Shown here piece after piece: positions 53,492 to 63,298 of a stretch of 64,000 bases of DNA; the first letter of the stretch is position 1; each line of letters begins with the position of its first letter. The DNA is taken from assembly GCF_000495795.1 (NCBI RefSeq), contig NZ_AWGD01000002.1:1-64000 (forward strand), read 5' to 3'. The notes under the pieces are model-generated. The model ran no database searches and had not been told where the DNA came from. It worked only from the letters and a program-made list of their open reading frames with translations. This DNA is from Asticcacaulis sp. AC460. GTDB lineage: Bacteria > Pseudomonadota > Alphaproteobacteria > Caulobacterales > Caulobacteraceae. The position numbers were made by a program, and so were the translations under genes.

Positions 53492-54643
53492 TTAGACTTC
53501 CGCCCGCCTTACCTTCTCGACCGTGCGTTCGACCAGATCGGCCAGCAGCTTGGCGGCATCCGGCCGGGCGACGGACTTGGCGGCCTTGGCGCGCATAGGC
53601 AGCAAGGCGGCGCCTTCGATCATCGTCCGGATCTCTTCGGCCAGGCGCTCGACCGTGGCCTCGTCCTCCGGGATGACGATGGCGGCCTTGGCCTCCTTCA
53701 GCACTTCGGCATTGTAGGTCTGGTGATTGTCGGCCGCGATCTTCAATGGGATAAGGATCGCCGGTTTGCCGGCCACCGCCAGTTCGCACACGGTCGAAGC
53801 CCCCGACCGGCCGATGACAATATGGGCCCGGCCCAGGCGTTCGGCCATGTTGGAGAAGAAGGGCGAGACCTCGGCATGGATCTCGGCGTTCTGGTAAAGC
53901 TTCACGGCGGCCTCGGCCTGTTCAGCCCGCGCCTGCTGTTCGACCTGGAGATTGATGCGGATCGAGATCGGCAATGACGCCAGGGCCTGAGGCACCCGTT
54001 CCGACAGGATTTTGGCGCCCTGGGAACCGCCGGTCACCAGGATGCGGATCGTCTTTTCGACGGCGGGATAGGGCTCTTCGTACAGAGCCTGGATGTCCGG
54101 CCGGACGGGATTGCCGACCACCTGGACCTTGCCTTCCAGTTCCTCCGGCGCCATGCGCAGCACCGGGAAGGCGCAGGCCACGGCGTCGACCTTCTTGACC
54201 AGTTGCCGGTTGGAGCGGCCCAGTACGGAATTCTGTTCGTGGATCAGGGTGACGTCCTTGCGCCCCAGCGCCGCCAGCAGCGCCGGATAGGACGGATAGC
54301 CGCCAAAGCCGATGACCGCCCAGGGTTTCAGCCGCGCGAACGCCTTGCGCGCCTGCATCGTGCCCATGGCGATCTTGATGGCGGCGCGGGCCATGCCGAT
54401 CGGGTCGCCGGCCTTGAACGTGGCAGCTTCCAGCGACAGCCGTTCGATGGCCGGGAATTTTTCGGCATAGGCGGCGCCGCGGGCATCCGAGGCCAGCACC
54501 ACCTGCCAGCCGCGCGCGATCAGTTCGCGCGCCAGCGCTTCGGCCGGGAACATGTGCCCGCCGGTACCGCCGGCGGCCACCACGGCCAGCGGTGTTTCGG
54601 AAAAGGACGAGGCCTTGCGGCGGGGTTTGGGGGCTTTGGCCAC
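53492..54643 (-). CDS. murG: UDP-GlcNAc:lipid I N-acetylglucosaminyltransferase MurG
   Basis: The 383-residue GT28 enzyme shows the glycine-rich loops VAAGGTGGHMFPAEALA and VTGGSQGAKILS, IHEQNSVLGRSNR, and the UDP-sugar site GRSGASTVCELA with PLKIAADNHQ. It adds GlcNAc to lipid I to make lipid II at the inner membrane. Start is GTG 54643. It is separated from ftsW by a small monooxygenase-like gene. murC is not adjacent, unlike in the usual cluster. Confidence 0.96.
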   Translation of the reverse strand: MAKAPKPRRKASSFSETPLAVVAAGGTGGHMFPAEALARELIARGWQVVLASDARGAAYAEKFPAIERLSLEAATFKAGDPIGMARAAIKIAMGTMQARKAFARLKPWAVIGFGGYPSYPALLAALGRKDVTLIHEQNSVLGRSNRQLVKKVDAVACAFPVLRMAPEELEGKVQVVGNPVRPDIQALYEEPYPAVEKTIRILVTGGSQGAKILSERVPQALASLPISIRINLQVEQQARAEQAEAAVKLYQNAEIHAEVSPFFSNMAERLGRAHIVIGRSGASTVCELAVAGKPAILIPLKIAADNHQTYNAEVLKEAKAAIVIPEDEATVERLAEEIRTMIEGAALLPMRAKAAKSVARPDAAKLLADLVERTVEKVRRAEV

Positions 54644-54713
54644 TTTGTGTCTCGCGAAACGGGTACGGCGATCTTGTAGCCGTGAATCGCGGCCCGCCGC
54701 AATCGGTCGGCGG

Positions 54714-55007
54714 TTATTTCAGCGGCAGGACCACGGTTCCCGACACTGCATCGGTAACGCCGCCATTGTCCAGGGTTTCCAGGGTGTCGCGGAAGGAATC
54801 CAGCGTGGCGATCATCTGCGGCCGGGCGCCGGCCATGGCGTCCATGCTATCCCATTCGGCAATGATGCAGTAGGTGCCCTCACCGGTCTTGATCATATTG
54901 GCGTGGCGCAGCCCCGGCCAGTCGGCGACGGTGGTACGATGGGCGTCGAGGAAGTCGTCCTCGCGGCCCGGCTTGACCTTGAAACGGACGGCATTGAAGG
55001 CAGTCAT
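54714..55007 (-). CDS. ABM-type (antibiotic biosynthesis monooxygenase-like) small protein
   Basis: The 97-residue protein has the ferredoxin-like dimeric alpha-beta barrel pattern of ABM proteins (FNAVRFKVKPGREDDFLDAHR, EGTYCIIAEWDSMDAM). GGGAGG precedes the start. These proteins range from quinone or haem-related monooxygenases to proteins without known activity. Its place between ftsW and murG in the same direction suggests co-transcription rather than a cell-wall role. Confidence 0.8.
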   Translation of the reverse strand: MTAFNAVRFKVKPGREDDFLDAHRTTVADWPGLRHANMIKTGEGTYCIIAEWDSMDAMAGARPQMIATLDSFRDTLETLDNGGVTDAVSGTVVLPLK

Positions 55008-55061
55008 GGCGATATCCTCCCACAGATAACAGCGTCATCTTACGCCGCTATCGGAGTCGAG

Positions 55062-56219
55062 TCACCATTTCGTCGGATCGTCCTGCGGAATCTCTTCCTG
55101 GCGTTTGCGCGTCAGGGCCAGGATGAAGCCGAGGGTCAGCCCCATAGCCAGCATCGAGGACCCCCCGTATGAAATAAACGGCAGGGTCATGCCCTTGGGT
55201 GGGATCAGGCCCAGATTGACGCTGACATTGATTAGCACCTGTGTCCCCAGCATGATGTACAGGCCCGAGGTCGCGATCTGGCGGAAGGGATCCTGCATGG
55301 CCATGGATTTGAGCAGGCCGCGCACAATCAAAAAGCCGAAAATGCCGATCAGGATCAGGGTCAGCCACAGGCCGTATTCCTCGCCGACCACCGAATAGAT
55401 GAAGTCGGTATGCAGGTCGGGGATACGCTTCTTCATGATGCCTTCGTTGAGGCCCTCGCCCCACAGGCCGCCATTGGCGATGGCCGCCTTGGCGCTGTTG
55501 ACCTGGTAGCCGCTGTCGGCGTCAGGATTGAAGAAGCCCAGCAGGCGGTTACGAAAATGCGGCTGGATGAAGAACAGCCCGACCAGGCCGGTGCCCGCCG
55601 TGGCCAGCATGCCAATGATCCAGCGGAACGGCACACCGGAGATAAAGAAACAGGCACCGAAGACGCAGGTGATCAGGATCGACTGGCCGACATCGGGCTG
55701 GATCAGCAGCAGGCCGATGGCGACGGCATAGAGGAAGAAGGCAACGGTAACGCCGGGAACGCCCTTGCCCTTCTGGCCTTCGGAGAACATCCAGGCGATC
55801 AGCACGATCAGTGCCGGCTTGAGGAATTCCGACGGCTGTAACGCGATCGGCCCCAAGTTCAGCCAGCGCGTGCCGCCCTTGGCCTCGTGACCGATGACCG
55901 GCAGCAGCGCCATGATGCAGATGGCGCCGGCATAGACCAGCACGCTGACCCGTTTGACGCCCTTCAGCGACAGCATCGACACGGTGATCATTCCGGCCGC
56001 GGTCAGGATGGCAAAGAGAAAATGCCGTTTTGTGTAATAGAAGGCGTCGTAGGGGTCGGTATGGGGGGCTGCGACCGGGCTGGACGAAAACGAGAAGAAA
56101 AAGCCCAGCATCAGCAGGATCAGGACCAGAGCCAAGGTGACGCGGTCCAGCGTCCACCACCACATGGCGGTCGGCGAACGGTCAGTCCGGGTAAAGGGGT
56201 GGGCATAGGCCTGGGTCAT
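55062..56219 (-). CDS. ftsW: SEDS peptidoglycan glycosyltransferase FtsW
   Basis: The 385-residue protein has ten membrane helices and the SEDS signatures LQPSEFLKPALIVLIAW, QPDVGQSILIT, GYQVNSAKAAIANGG and FISYGGSSMLAMG. FtsW polymerises lipid II at the septum with its partner PBP3. The start is ATG 56219 (MTQAYAHPF), preferred over 56261. It belongs to the murF-mraY-murD-ftsW-murG set but is split from murD by two forward genes. Confidence 0.96.
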   Translation of the reverse strand: MTQAYAHPFTRTDRSPTAMWWWTLDRVTLALVLILLMLGFFFSFSSSPVAAPHTDPYDAFYYTKRHFLFAILTAAGMITVSMLSLKGVKRVSVLVYAGAICIMALLPVIGHEAKGGTRWLNLGPIALQPSEFLKPALIVLIAWMFSEGQKGKGVPGVTVAFFLYAVAIGLLLIQPDVGQSILITCVFGACFFISGVPFRWIIGMLATAGTGLVGLFFIQPHFRNRLLGFFNPDADSGYQVNSAKAAIANGGLWGEGLNEGIMKKRIPDLHTDFIYSVVGEEYGLWLTLILIGIFGFLIVRGLLKSMAMQDPFRQIATSGLYIMLGTQVLINVSVNLGLIPPKGMTLPFISYGGSSMLAMGLTLGFILALTRKRQEEIPQDDPTKW

Positions 56220-56385
56220 AACGCAACCTGAGTACACGAACAGCCAAGGGTCAGGATTCAACCCATCACGGTTAATATTGCCTTAACCCGGCGGCGCGGC
56301 GGTAACGGAAAAGCAACCCGCTACCGGGCGATACTTGCCAAACCGCCGGTTCCGCTTAAAGTCGGACGAAATTCGGGAGGCTGGC

Positions 56386-58587
56386 ATGAAGATATGGACC
56401 GCTGCACTGTTCGCCCTGGCCCTGGTGACCCCGGCCGTCGCCGATACACCCGTCGAAATCGCCGATCCCTTCTTCGGCTCCGAAGGCGGCGGCAATACCG
56501 TGCCGGGTGCGGCCGTGCCGTTCGGCTTCGTCAATTTCAGCCCCGACACCACCCAGGGCGATACCAACGGCTATGACGGCTGGTCGCCGGTGACGGGTTT
56601 TGCCTACACCCATGTGTCGGGCACGGGTGGCAATTCCAAGTACGGCAATTTCCGCGTCACGCCGACGACAGGCCCGGTCAATCCCCGGAACCTGGCCTAT
56701 CAACGCCATGACGAACAGGCCTCCCCGGGTCTTTACACCGTGCTGTTGGGCAACCGGCCGGAAGACCAGATCAAGGTCGAGTTGACCGCCACACGGATGA
56801 GCGGCTTCCAGAAACTGACCTTCCCGAAGGACAGACAGGGCAACATCCTGATCGATGTGACCTCGTCGGTGCAGTTGATGGGCGGTGGACCGCACGCCAC
56901 GGGCGGCCATGTCGAGGTCAATGACGACGGCTCGATTTCAGGCTGGGCATCGTTTCGCGGCGGCTGGAACGCCAATCCTTACAAGTTATATTTCCATGCC
57001 GTGGTCGACCGCAAGCCGGCTGCCGTCGGTATCTGGACGGCCAGTCAAGGCCAGTCGGCGCTGTTTCCAGGCGTGGGCGTGAAGGACGGCGGCGACCAAG
57101 ACAAGGACCGTTCGCAGCGCCTGGGGGCTTATCTGAGTTTCGACACGGCGTCGGATACCGATGTCCAGATGAAACTGGCCGTCTCCTTTGTCAGCATCGA
57201 AAAGGCGAAATACAATCTCGACGAAGCACCGGGGTGGAACTTCGAACTGATCCATCATTCCGCGCGCGCGGCCTGGGCCAGTGCCATGGCGAAGATCGAA
57301 GTCACCGGCGGCACGGACGCCCAGCGCGAGGTCTTCTATTCCGCCCTCTACCGCAGCCACTCGATGCCGCATGACGTCTCGGGTGACAATGTCTGGTGGA
57401 GCTCGGACGAGCCGCATTACGAGGACTATTACGCCATCTGGGACACCTTCCGGACCATGCATCCGTTGATGACCCTGATCCAGCCCGACCGCCAGCGCGG
57501 CATGGTGCGGTCGCTGCTGGATACCTACAAGCACACCGGCTGGCTGCCCGATGCGCGTACCGCCGGCGGCAACGGCCTGACCCAGGGCGGATCGAACGGC
57601 GACGTCCTGTTGGCCGACGCCATTGTCAAGGATCTCGGCGGGTTCGATGTCAACCTGGCCTATGAGGCGATCAAAAAGGACGCCGAGGTCGAAAGCCCCG
57701 ACCCGATGAATGTCGGCCGGGTTCTGGCCGACTACGACCGGCTGGGCTACATGCCGCTGAGCGAGGCGCGGTCGGGATCGCGCACGGTGGAATATGCCTA
57801 TAACGACTACGTCGCAGGCGTGGTGGCGCAGAAGCTGGGCCACAAGGCCGATGCCGCCAAGTATCTGAAGCGGGCCGGCAACTGGCGCAACCTGTGGGAT
57901 TCCGACCTGCAGTGTATCCGGCCACGTTATGCCGACGGGGCGTGGCTGGAGAACTACCGCTGCGACTACACCTATCCCGACAAGACCGCCGGCTGGTGGG
58001 ATCATCCCTTCTATGAGGGTTCGGGCTGGCAGTATTCGACCTATGTCCCGCATGACGTCAAAGGCCTGATCGAGGTCAATGGCGGCGAGGCCGGGTTTGT
58101 CGCCTGGCTGGACCGGTTCTTCGACGGCCATCACTACGACCAGGGCAATGAGCCGGATATCCTGGCGTCCTTCCTCTACATTCACGCCGGCCGCCCCGAC
58201 CGGACGGCGGAGCGCGTGCGGGCGATCATGTCCGGGCGCTATAAGACCGGCACGCGCGGCCTGCCCGGTAATGACGATTCCGGCGCCATGTCGTCGTGGT
58301 ATGTGTGGAATGCCATCGGGCTCTATCCCAATGCCGGCCAGCCCTTCTACTATATCGGCTCGCCGGTGTTCGAAAGCGCCGCGATCCAGTTGGAGGGCGG
58401 CAAGACCTTTACTGTGGTGGCCAAGGGGACGTCGGCAACGAACCTCTATGTCGTCGGCGCAAAACTGAACGGCAAGCCGATCGACCGCGCCTGGCTGACC
58501 CACAAGGAAATCGTCAAGGGCGGGACGCTGGAGTTGGAGATGGCGGACGAGCCGGGTGCCTGGGCGACGAAATTTGCAGCACCTTAA
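56386..58587 (+). CDS. GH92-family alpha-mannosidase, secreted
   Basis: The 733-residue enzyme has a signal peptide (MKIWTAALFALALVTPAVA) and a GGGAGG ribosome site. GH92 hallmarks are IADPFFGSEGGGNTVPGA near the N-terminus, DYYAIWDTFRTMHPLMTL, GGNGLTQGGSNGDVLLAD, GNEPDILASFLY and NDDSGAMSSWYVWNAIGLYP with the catalytic acids in the (alpha/alpha)6 domain. GH92 enzymes are calcium-dependent exo-alpha-mannosidases. It stands on the forward strand inside the cell-wall cluster, a sign of insertion. Confidence 0.93.
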   Translation: MKIWTAALFALALVTPAVADTPVEIADPFFGSEGGGNTVPGAAVPFGFVNFSPDTTQGDTNGYDGWSPVTGFAYTHVSGTGGNSKYGNFRVTPTTGPVNPRNLAYQRHDEQASPGLYTVLLGNRPEDQIKVELTATRMSGFQKLTFPKDRQGNILIDVTSSVQLMGGGPHATGGHVEVNDDGSISGWASFRGGWNANPYKLYFHAVVDRKPAAVGIWTASQGQSALFPGVGVKDGGDQDKDRSQRLGAYLSFDTASDTDVQMKLAVSFVSIEKAKYNLDEAPGWNFELIHHSARAAWASAMAKIEVTGGTDAQREVFYSALYRSHSMPHDVSGDNVWWSSDEPHYEDYYAIWDTFRTMHPLMTLIQPDRQRGMVRSLLDTYKHTGWLPDARTAGGNGLTQGGSNGDVLLADAIVKDLGGFDVNLAYEAIKKDAEVESPDPMNVGRVLADYDRLGYMPLSEARSGSRTVEYAYNDYVAGVVAQKLGHKADAAKYLKRAGNWRNLWDSDLQCIRPRYADGAWLENYRCDYTYPDKTAGWWDHPFYEGSGWQYSTYVPHDVKGLIEVNGGEAGFVAWLDRFFDGHHYDQGNEPDILASFLYIHAGRPDRTAERVRAIMSGRYKTGTRGLPGNDDSGAMSSWYVWNAIGLYPNAGQPFYYIGSPVFESAAIQLEGGKTFTVVAKGTSATNLYVVGAKLNGKPIDRAWLTHKEIVKGGTLELEMADEPGAWATKFAAP

Positions 58588-58646
58588 CCCTTTTCATTGC
58601 AGCTAACACGTGGCAGCTTGCGGGCTTCAACTTCAGGAGGCGGCGC

Positions 58647-59159
58647 ATGCGGATGGTGAAATGGTTGATACTGGCGACAGCGCTTGTGGCCCCGTTTGCC
58701 GGCCCCGCGGGCGCCCAGACCCTGTGGCGTGAAGCCGTACGCGGCGACAGCATGGCTGCGACCCAGAAGAAGTTCCCTGCCGCCAAGGTCGGACCATCCA
58801 ACCCGGAGAAGAAAGTTACCATTCTGGACCTGTCAGGAATAGACGTTGAAAGTTATCCGTCCGAGGCACGCTTCTTTTTCAAAGACGGCGCTCTTTACAG
58901 CATTTTTTTGAATATCGAAGCGAAACCGTCGATGGCGGTCAACGAGGTTCGGTCTCAGCTCCTGAAAGGGGTGCTCACATCGCAATACGGTCAGCCAACG
59001 GAATGCGGCGACATCAGCCCCTATCCGGACGTCAGCGTGCTTTACAAATGCAAATGGATAGCTGACAACCTGCTAGTCATGCTGACCTGGTCGCAAAGCC
59101 ACAACGAAAATTCAGCCAATACACCCTATATTACAATCGGTTATGAACCCCGATCTTAA
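58647..59159 (+). CDS. Small secreted protein, unknown function
   Basis: The 170-residue product begins MRMVKWLILATALVAPFAGPAGAQ, a signal peptide, with AGGAGG at ideal spacing from ATG 58647. The body reads DSMAATQKKFPAAKV and later LKGVLTSQYGQPTECG. The YGQP turn with a preceding amphipathic helix recalls the tandem family at 50618-53454, but overall similarity is weak. Two cysteines (TECG, LYKCKW) could pair. It may be co-expressed with the GH92 gene 59 bp upstream. Its stop shares TTAA with murD. Confidence 0.7.
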   Translation: MRMVKWLILATALVAPFAGPAGAQTLWREAVRGDSMAATQKKFPAAKVGPSNPEKKVTILDLSGIDVESYPSEARFFFKDGALYSIFLNIEAKPSMAVNEVRSQLLKGVLTSQYGQPTECGDISPYPDVSVLYKCKWIADNLLVMLTWSQSHNENSANTPYITIGYEPRS

Positions 59160-60583
59160 GCTCCGATATCCTGCACGCCGGCGACGGCCACCGACTTGGC
59201 GATCTCATTGACCGCATCGCGGAAGGCATCGCCGCGGGCTTCGAAATCGGTGAACTGGTCGAAACTGGCGCAGGCCGGCGAGAACAGCACAATCTCTTCT
59301 TTCCCCGACTTCTCCGCCTCGGCATAGGCCTGGGCGGTGGCCGTGAACAGCAGCCGCGACTGGGTGCACGGTGCCGCCTTGCCGATCGTCTTTTCGAACA
59401 GCTCCGCCGCTTCGCCGATCAGGAAGGCGTGCTTGATGCGCGGATAGAGGTCGCGCAGTTCGTCGATGCCGCCGGCCTTGGCCTTACCGCCGGCGATCCA
59501 GTAGAATTTGTCGAAGCTCGACATCGCCTGGCGCGCGGCATCGGCATTGGTCGCCTTGGAATCGTTGATGAAGCGGACCTTGCCGATACGGCCGATCTCC
59601 TGCATGCGGTGGGCCAGGCCCGGGAAGGAGCGCATGCCGGCGGCGATCTGCTCATTGGTCAGCCCCAGCGCCTTGCAGGCCGCAAAGGCCGCGGCGCCGT
59701 TCTGCCAGTTGTGGCGGCCGGTCAGGGTGCGCACCGACTTCAGGTCGATGATATGCCGCGCGCGCTCACCGGTCGCGTCATACAGTTCACCGTTCAGCGC
59801 ATAGACACCATCGCCGACCACGCGGCGCGACGAGATGGCGACCAGCTTGACCGGATGGCTGACCCGCATCTGTGAAATCAGGTCGGCCGTATAGTCGTCA
59901 TCGGCGCCGATGACGGCCGTCTGGCCCTTGTCCTGGTTCATGAAGATACGCTTCTTGGCGGCGATATAGCCGTCCATGCCACCGTGCCGGTCCAGATGGT
60001 CCGGCGACAGGTTCATCAGGATGGACACATCGGGCTTGAAGGTCAGCGAAAGGTCCAGTTGGTAGGACGAGGTTTCGATGACATAGACGGCGCCCGGCTG
60101 CATCTCTTCGAGGTCCAGCACGCCGATACCGATATTGCCGCCGACATGCACGTTCTTGCCCGCCGACTTCAGGATATGGCCGATCAGCGCCGTGGTCGTC
60201 GACTTGCCGTTGGTGCCGGTGATGGCCACGGTCTTGGGGCGGTTGCGCGCCGGGAACCGCGCCAGAGTGCGCGCGAACAGCTCGATATCGCCCAGCACCT
60301 GGACGCCGGCAGCCTTGGCTGCCTTCACCGTCCAGTGCGGCTCCGGATGGGTCAGTGGCACCCCCGGCGACAACATCAGGGCATCGAACTCGGCCCAGTC
60401 GGCTTTCTTCAGGTCCTCGACCGTGAAGCCCTCCTTCATGGCCGCCGCGGTAGAAGCCACCTTGTCGTCCCACAGCACGGGCTCGGCGCCGCCGGCTTTC
60501 AGCGCCCGCGCTGCCGACAGGCCCGACCGGCCCAGGCCGAAAATGGCGACACGCTTGCCTTCAAAACCTTTGACGGGGATCAC
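59156..60583 (-). CDS. murD: UDP-N-acetylmuramoyl-L-alanine:D-glutamate ligase MurD
   Basis: The 475-residue ligase has an N-terminal Rossmann domain (VAIFGLGRSGLSAARAL), the ATP site AITGTNGKSTTTALI, SSYQLDL and NLSPDHLDRHG, HNWQNGAAAF and NDSKATNADAA. It adds D-glutamate to UDP-MurNAc-L-Ala in the cytoplasm. Start is GTG 60583, 15 bp after mraY. The downstream neighbour that should be ftsW is displaced by two forward genes. Confidence 0.96.
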   Translation of the reverse strand: MIPVKGFEGKRVAIFGLGRSGLSAARALKAGGAEPVLWDDKVASTAAAMKEGFTVEDLKKADWAEFDALMLSPGVPLTHPEPHWTVKAAKAAGVQVLGDIELFARTLARFPARNRPKTVAITGTNGKSTTTALIGHILKSAGKNVHVGGNIGIGVLDLEEMQPGAVYVIETSSYQLDLSLTFKPDVSILMNLSPDHLDRHGGMDGYIAAKKRIFMNQDKGQTAVIGADDDYTADLISQMRVSHPVKLVAISSRRVVGDGVYALNGELYDATGERARHIIDLKSVRTLTGRHNWQNGAAAFAACKALGLTNEQIAAGMRSFPGLAHRMQEIGRIGKVRFINDSKATNADAARQAMSSFDKFYWIAGGKAKAGGIDELRDLYPRIKHAFLIGEAAELFEKTIGKAAPCTQSRLLFTATAQAYAEAEKSGKEEIVLFSPACASFDQFTDFEARGDAFRDAVNEIAKSVAVAGVQDIGA

Positions 60584-60598
60584 GGCGATAGCTCCGGA

Positions 60599-61714
60599 TT
60601 ATCTGATTTTCAGGGTGGCCAGGCCGACCATGGCCAGCATGGCGGCGACGATCCAGAAGCGGATGACCACGGTCGATTCCGCCCAGCCCAGCTTTTCGAA
60701 ATGGTGGTGGATCGGCGCCATCAGGAAGACCCGCTTCTTGGTCAGCTTGAAATAGCCGATCTGGATCATGACCGACAGGGCTTCCATGACGAACAGCCCG
60801 CCGATGATGGCCAGGACGATCTCGTGCTTGATAGCCACGGCGGCAGCGCCCAGGCCGCCGCCCAGGGCCAGCGAACCCGTGTCACCCATGAAGATCTTGG
60901 CCGGCGGCGCATTGTACCACAGGAAACCCATGCCGCCGCCGATGATGGCGGCGCAGATCACCGCCACTTCGCCGGCGCCCGGCACGAAATGGATGATCAG
61001 GTAGTTGGAGAAGTTGTAGTTGCCGACGAGGTAGGCGATCAGGGCAAAGGCGCCGGCGGCGATCATCACCGGCACGATGGCCAATCCGTCCAGACCGTCC
61101 GTCATGTTGACGGCATTGGACGCGCCGACGATGACAAAAGCGCCCCAGGCCAGGTAGAACAGGCCCAGATTGAACATGAAGTTCTTGGCGATCGGGAAGG
61201 TCAGGGTGGTGTTCAGGCCCGGCAGGGCGTCGGGATGCTGGGGCGCCAGATAGACCAGGGCGGCGACGGCCGCGACGGCGATCAGCCCCTGGACGATCAG
61301 CTTTTGCGGGCCCGACAGGCCGGCCGAGGTCTGTTTGGTCACCTTGGCATAGTCGTCGATGAAGCCCAGCAGGCCGTAAGCCATGGTCACGCCAAACACC
61401 ACCCAGGCGGCGACAGAATGCAGGTCGACCCACAGCAGGGTGCCGACGGCGATGCCGGCCAGGATCATCAGTCCGCCCATGGTGGGCGTGCCCTTCTTGG
61501 TCAGCAGGTGGCTTTGCGGGCCGTCCTCACGGATCGGCTGACCCTTGCCCTGTTTGGCGCGCATCCAGCGGATAAAGCGTGAGCCCATGGCGACGGCCAC
61601 GATCATGGCCGTGATCATGGCCAGGAAGATGCGCACCGTCTGATATTTCATCAGATTGATCAGCGGCCAGTGCTCGCCCGATGCCGTGACGTGCTCATAC
61701 AGGAAATAAAACAT
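60599..61714 (-). CDS. mraY: Phospho-MurNAc-pentapeptide transferase MraY
   Basis: The 371-residue protein has ten membrane helices and the invariant motifs [47 protein letters not shown] and MAPIHHHFE, which include the catalytic aspartates. It makes lipid I from undecaprenyl phosphate and UDP-MurNAc-pentapeptide. It sits between murF and murD as usual. Confidence 0.97.
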   Translation of the reverse strand: MFYFLYEHVTASGEHWPLINLMKYQTVRIFLAMITAMIVAVAMGSRFIRWMRAKQGKGQPIREDGPQSHLLTKKGTPTMGGLMILAGIAVGTLLWVDLHSVAAWVVFGVTMAYGLLGFIDDYAKVTKQTSAGLSGPQKLIVQGLIAVAAVAALVYLAPQHPDALPGLNTTLTFPIAKNFMFNLGLFYLAWGAFVIVGASNAVNMTDGLDGLAIVPVMIAAGAFALIAYLVGNYNFSNYLIIHFVPGAGEVAVICAAIIGGGMGFLWYNAPPAKIFMGDTGSLALGGGLGAAAVAIKHEIVLAIIGGLFVMEALSVMIQIGYFKLTKKRVFLMAPIHHHFEKLGWAESTVVIRFWIVAAMLAMVGLATLKIR

Positions 61715-61856
61715 TCAACGCCTTTGTGAACGCCGTCTAAGAGCGGCTTGTTGCGACTCACTTTCCCCGGGTGCGCCGTTTGACACCCCTTATCGCACAG
61801 GGGCCTTGGGCTCAAGCACGGCGTGAGGGAAGCGGCTCACATATGTGGGAAACGCC

Positions 61857-63239
61857 CTACCCCGCCAGTAATGCCCTCGCGATCAGGCCGGCTTTCGACC
61901 CGTTGGAGCCCTTCAACATGACCACATCGCCGGCCTGTAACCCGTCGGTGACCGCCGGCAGCAGATCGGCCGCCGTCGCCGCATAGCCGCCTTTCAAGCC
62001 GCTTGGCAGGGCATCCCACAGGTTCTGCATCAGCGGCCCGGCGAGATAGACCCTGTCGACACCCGACGCCACCACAGCTTCGGCCAAGCCCGCATGCTGG
62101 GCGGCTTCGTCAACGCCCAGTTCCAGCATGTCGGTCAGCACCGCCACCTTGCGGCCGGCAGTCTCGCGCTGGCCCAGGCTGGCCAGGGTCGCCGTCATCG
62201 ACACCGGATTGGCGTTGTAGCTTTCGTCGATAATGGTCAGTTCGCCGCCCTTGAACGGCTTGGTGATCACCCGGCCGCGTCCTTCCAGCGTGGCGAAGGA
62301 TTCCAGCGCCAGCAGGGAGGTGTCGAGGTCGACGTCCAGCGCCTCCAGCATCAGCAGGGCGGCCAGGGCATTGACCGCCTGGTGACGGCCGGTGTGGGAC
62401 AGGCTGAAGACGATATCGCGGCCATGGAAACGCGCGGCGACCGAGGCGCGGTCGCCATTGACGCGGTGTTCGATCAGTTGCGCGTCGACGCCACCGCTTT
62501 CGCCAAAGGCCGCGACCAGGGCGCCGGAACCGCGTGCCTTCGTGCTCAGATACTCGAACCAGCGGTTGTCGGCATTGAGAATGGCCAGGCCGCCCGGGAC
62601 CAGGCCGTCGAAGATTTCGGCCTTGGCGGCAGCGACACCGGCCTCGCCATCCGGGAAGTTTTCGGTATGGACGGCGCCGACCGTGGTGATGACCACGGCA
62701 TGCGGCGCGACGAACTCGGACAGCGGCGTGATTTCATCGGCATGGTTCATGCCGATCTCGAACACGGCGCGCTGGGTATCGGCCGGCATCCGGGCCAGGG
62801 TCAGGGGCACGCCGATATGGTTGTTGAAGCTCTTGATCGCCGAGTGGGCGCGGCCGGCCTGTTGCAGGCCCTGCATGACCATCTGAGTGACACTGGTCTT
62901 TCCGACGCTGCCGGTGACGGCGCCACGGCGGGCATCGGGCGCGCGGTTGCGGGCGAAGACAGCGATGTCTTCCAGGGCCTTTTGCACGTCGGGCACCAGC
63001 AGGCAGGCGCCACCATCGATCGGCCGGCGGGTGACAGCCAGGACCGCGCCGGCTTGAAACGCTTGGGGCACGAAGTCGTGGCCGTCGCGTGCGCCTTGCA
63101 GCGCGAGGAAGACGTCGCCGGCTTCTAGGCCGCGGCTGTCGAAATTGATGCCATTGGCCTCGGTGATGCCACCGACGCCGGTCAGGGTGCCGCCCGTGGC
63201 CTTGGCCAGTTCGTCAAAGGTCCATAGCGGGCGAGTCAT
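61857..63239 (-). CDS. murF: UDP-MurNAc-tripeptide:D-Ala-D-Ala ligase MurF
   Basis: The 460-residue ligase has the ATP loop AVTGSVGKTSVTQMV, ENFPDG, NADNRWF, the GRGRVITK segment and DESYNANPVSM. It adds D-Ala-D-Ala to the UDP-MurNAc-tripeptide. Four ATG codons lie close together; I use 63239 (MTRPLWTFDEL), which has GGAG ten bases upstream and matches the family start. A longer open frame through the mutarotase gene on the same strand is spurious. murE and ftsI, normally upstream, are absent. Confidence 0.95.
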   Translation of the reverse strand: MTRPLWTFDELAKATGGTLTGVGGITEANGINFDSRGLEAGDVFLALQGARDGHDFVPQAFQAGAVLAVTRRPIDGGACLLVPDVQKALEDIAVFARNRAPDARRGAVTGSVGKTSVTQMVMQGLQQAGRAHSAIKSFNNHIGVPLTLARMPADTQRAVFEIGMNHADEITPLSEFVAPHAVVITTVGAVHTENFPDGEAGVAAAKAEIFDGLVPGGLAILNADNRWFEYLSTKARGSGALVAAFGESGGVDAQLIEHRVNGDRASVAARFHGRDIVFSLSHTGRHQAVNALAALLMLEALDVDLDTSLLALESFATLEGRGRVITKPFKGGELTIIDESYNANPVSMTATLASLGQRETAGRKVAVLTDMLELGVDEAAQHAGLAEAVVASGVDRVYLAGPLMQNLWDALPSGLKGGYAATAADLLPAVTDGLQAGDVVMLKGSNGSKAGLIARALLAG

Positions 63240-63298
63240 GAGCATCTCCATCAGAGGGGTTGCCATTAAGCCCGCCCGCCGTGTGAAGGCAAGATGGT

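Noticed and set aside
59984-61582. A 532-codon forward frame over murD and mraY
   Set aside because: It is antisense to two conserved essential genes and its translation is rich in His, Gln and Asp with no domain.
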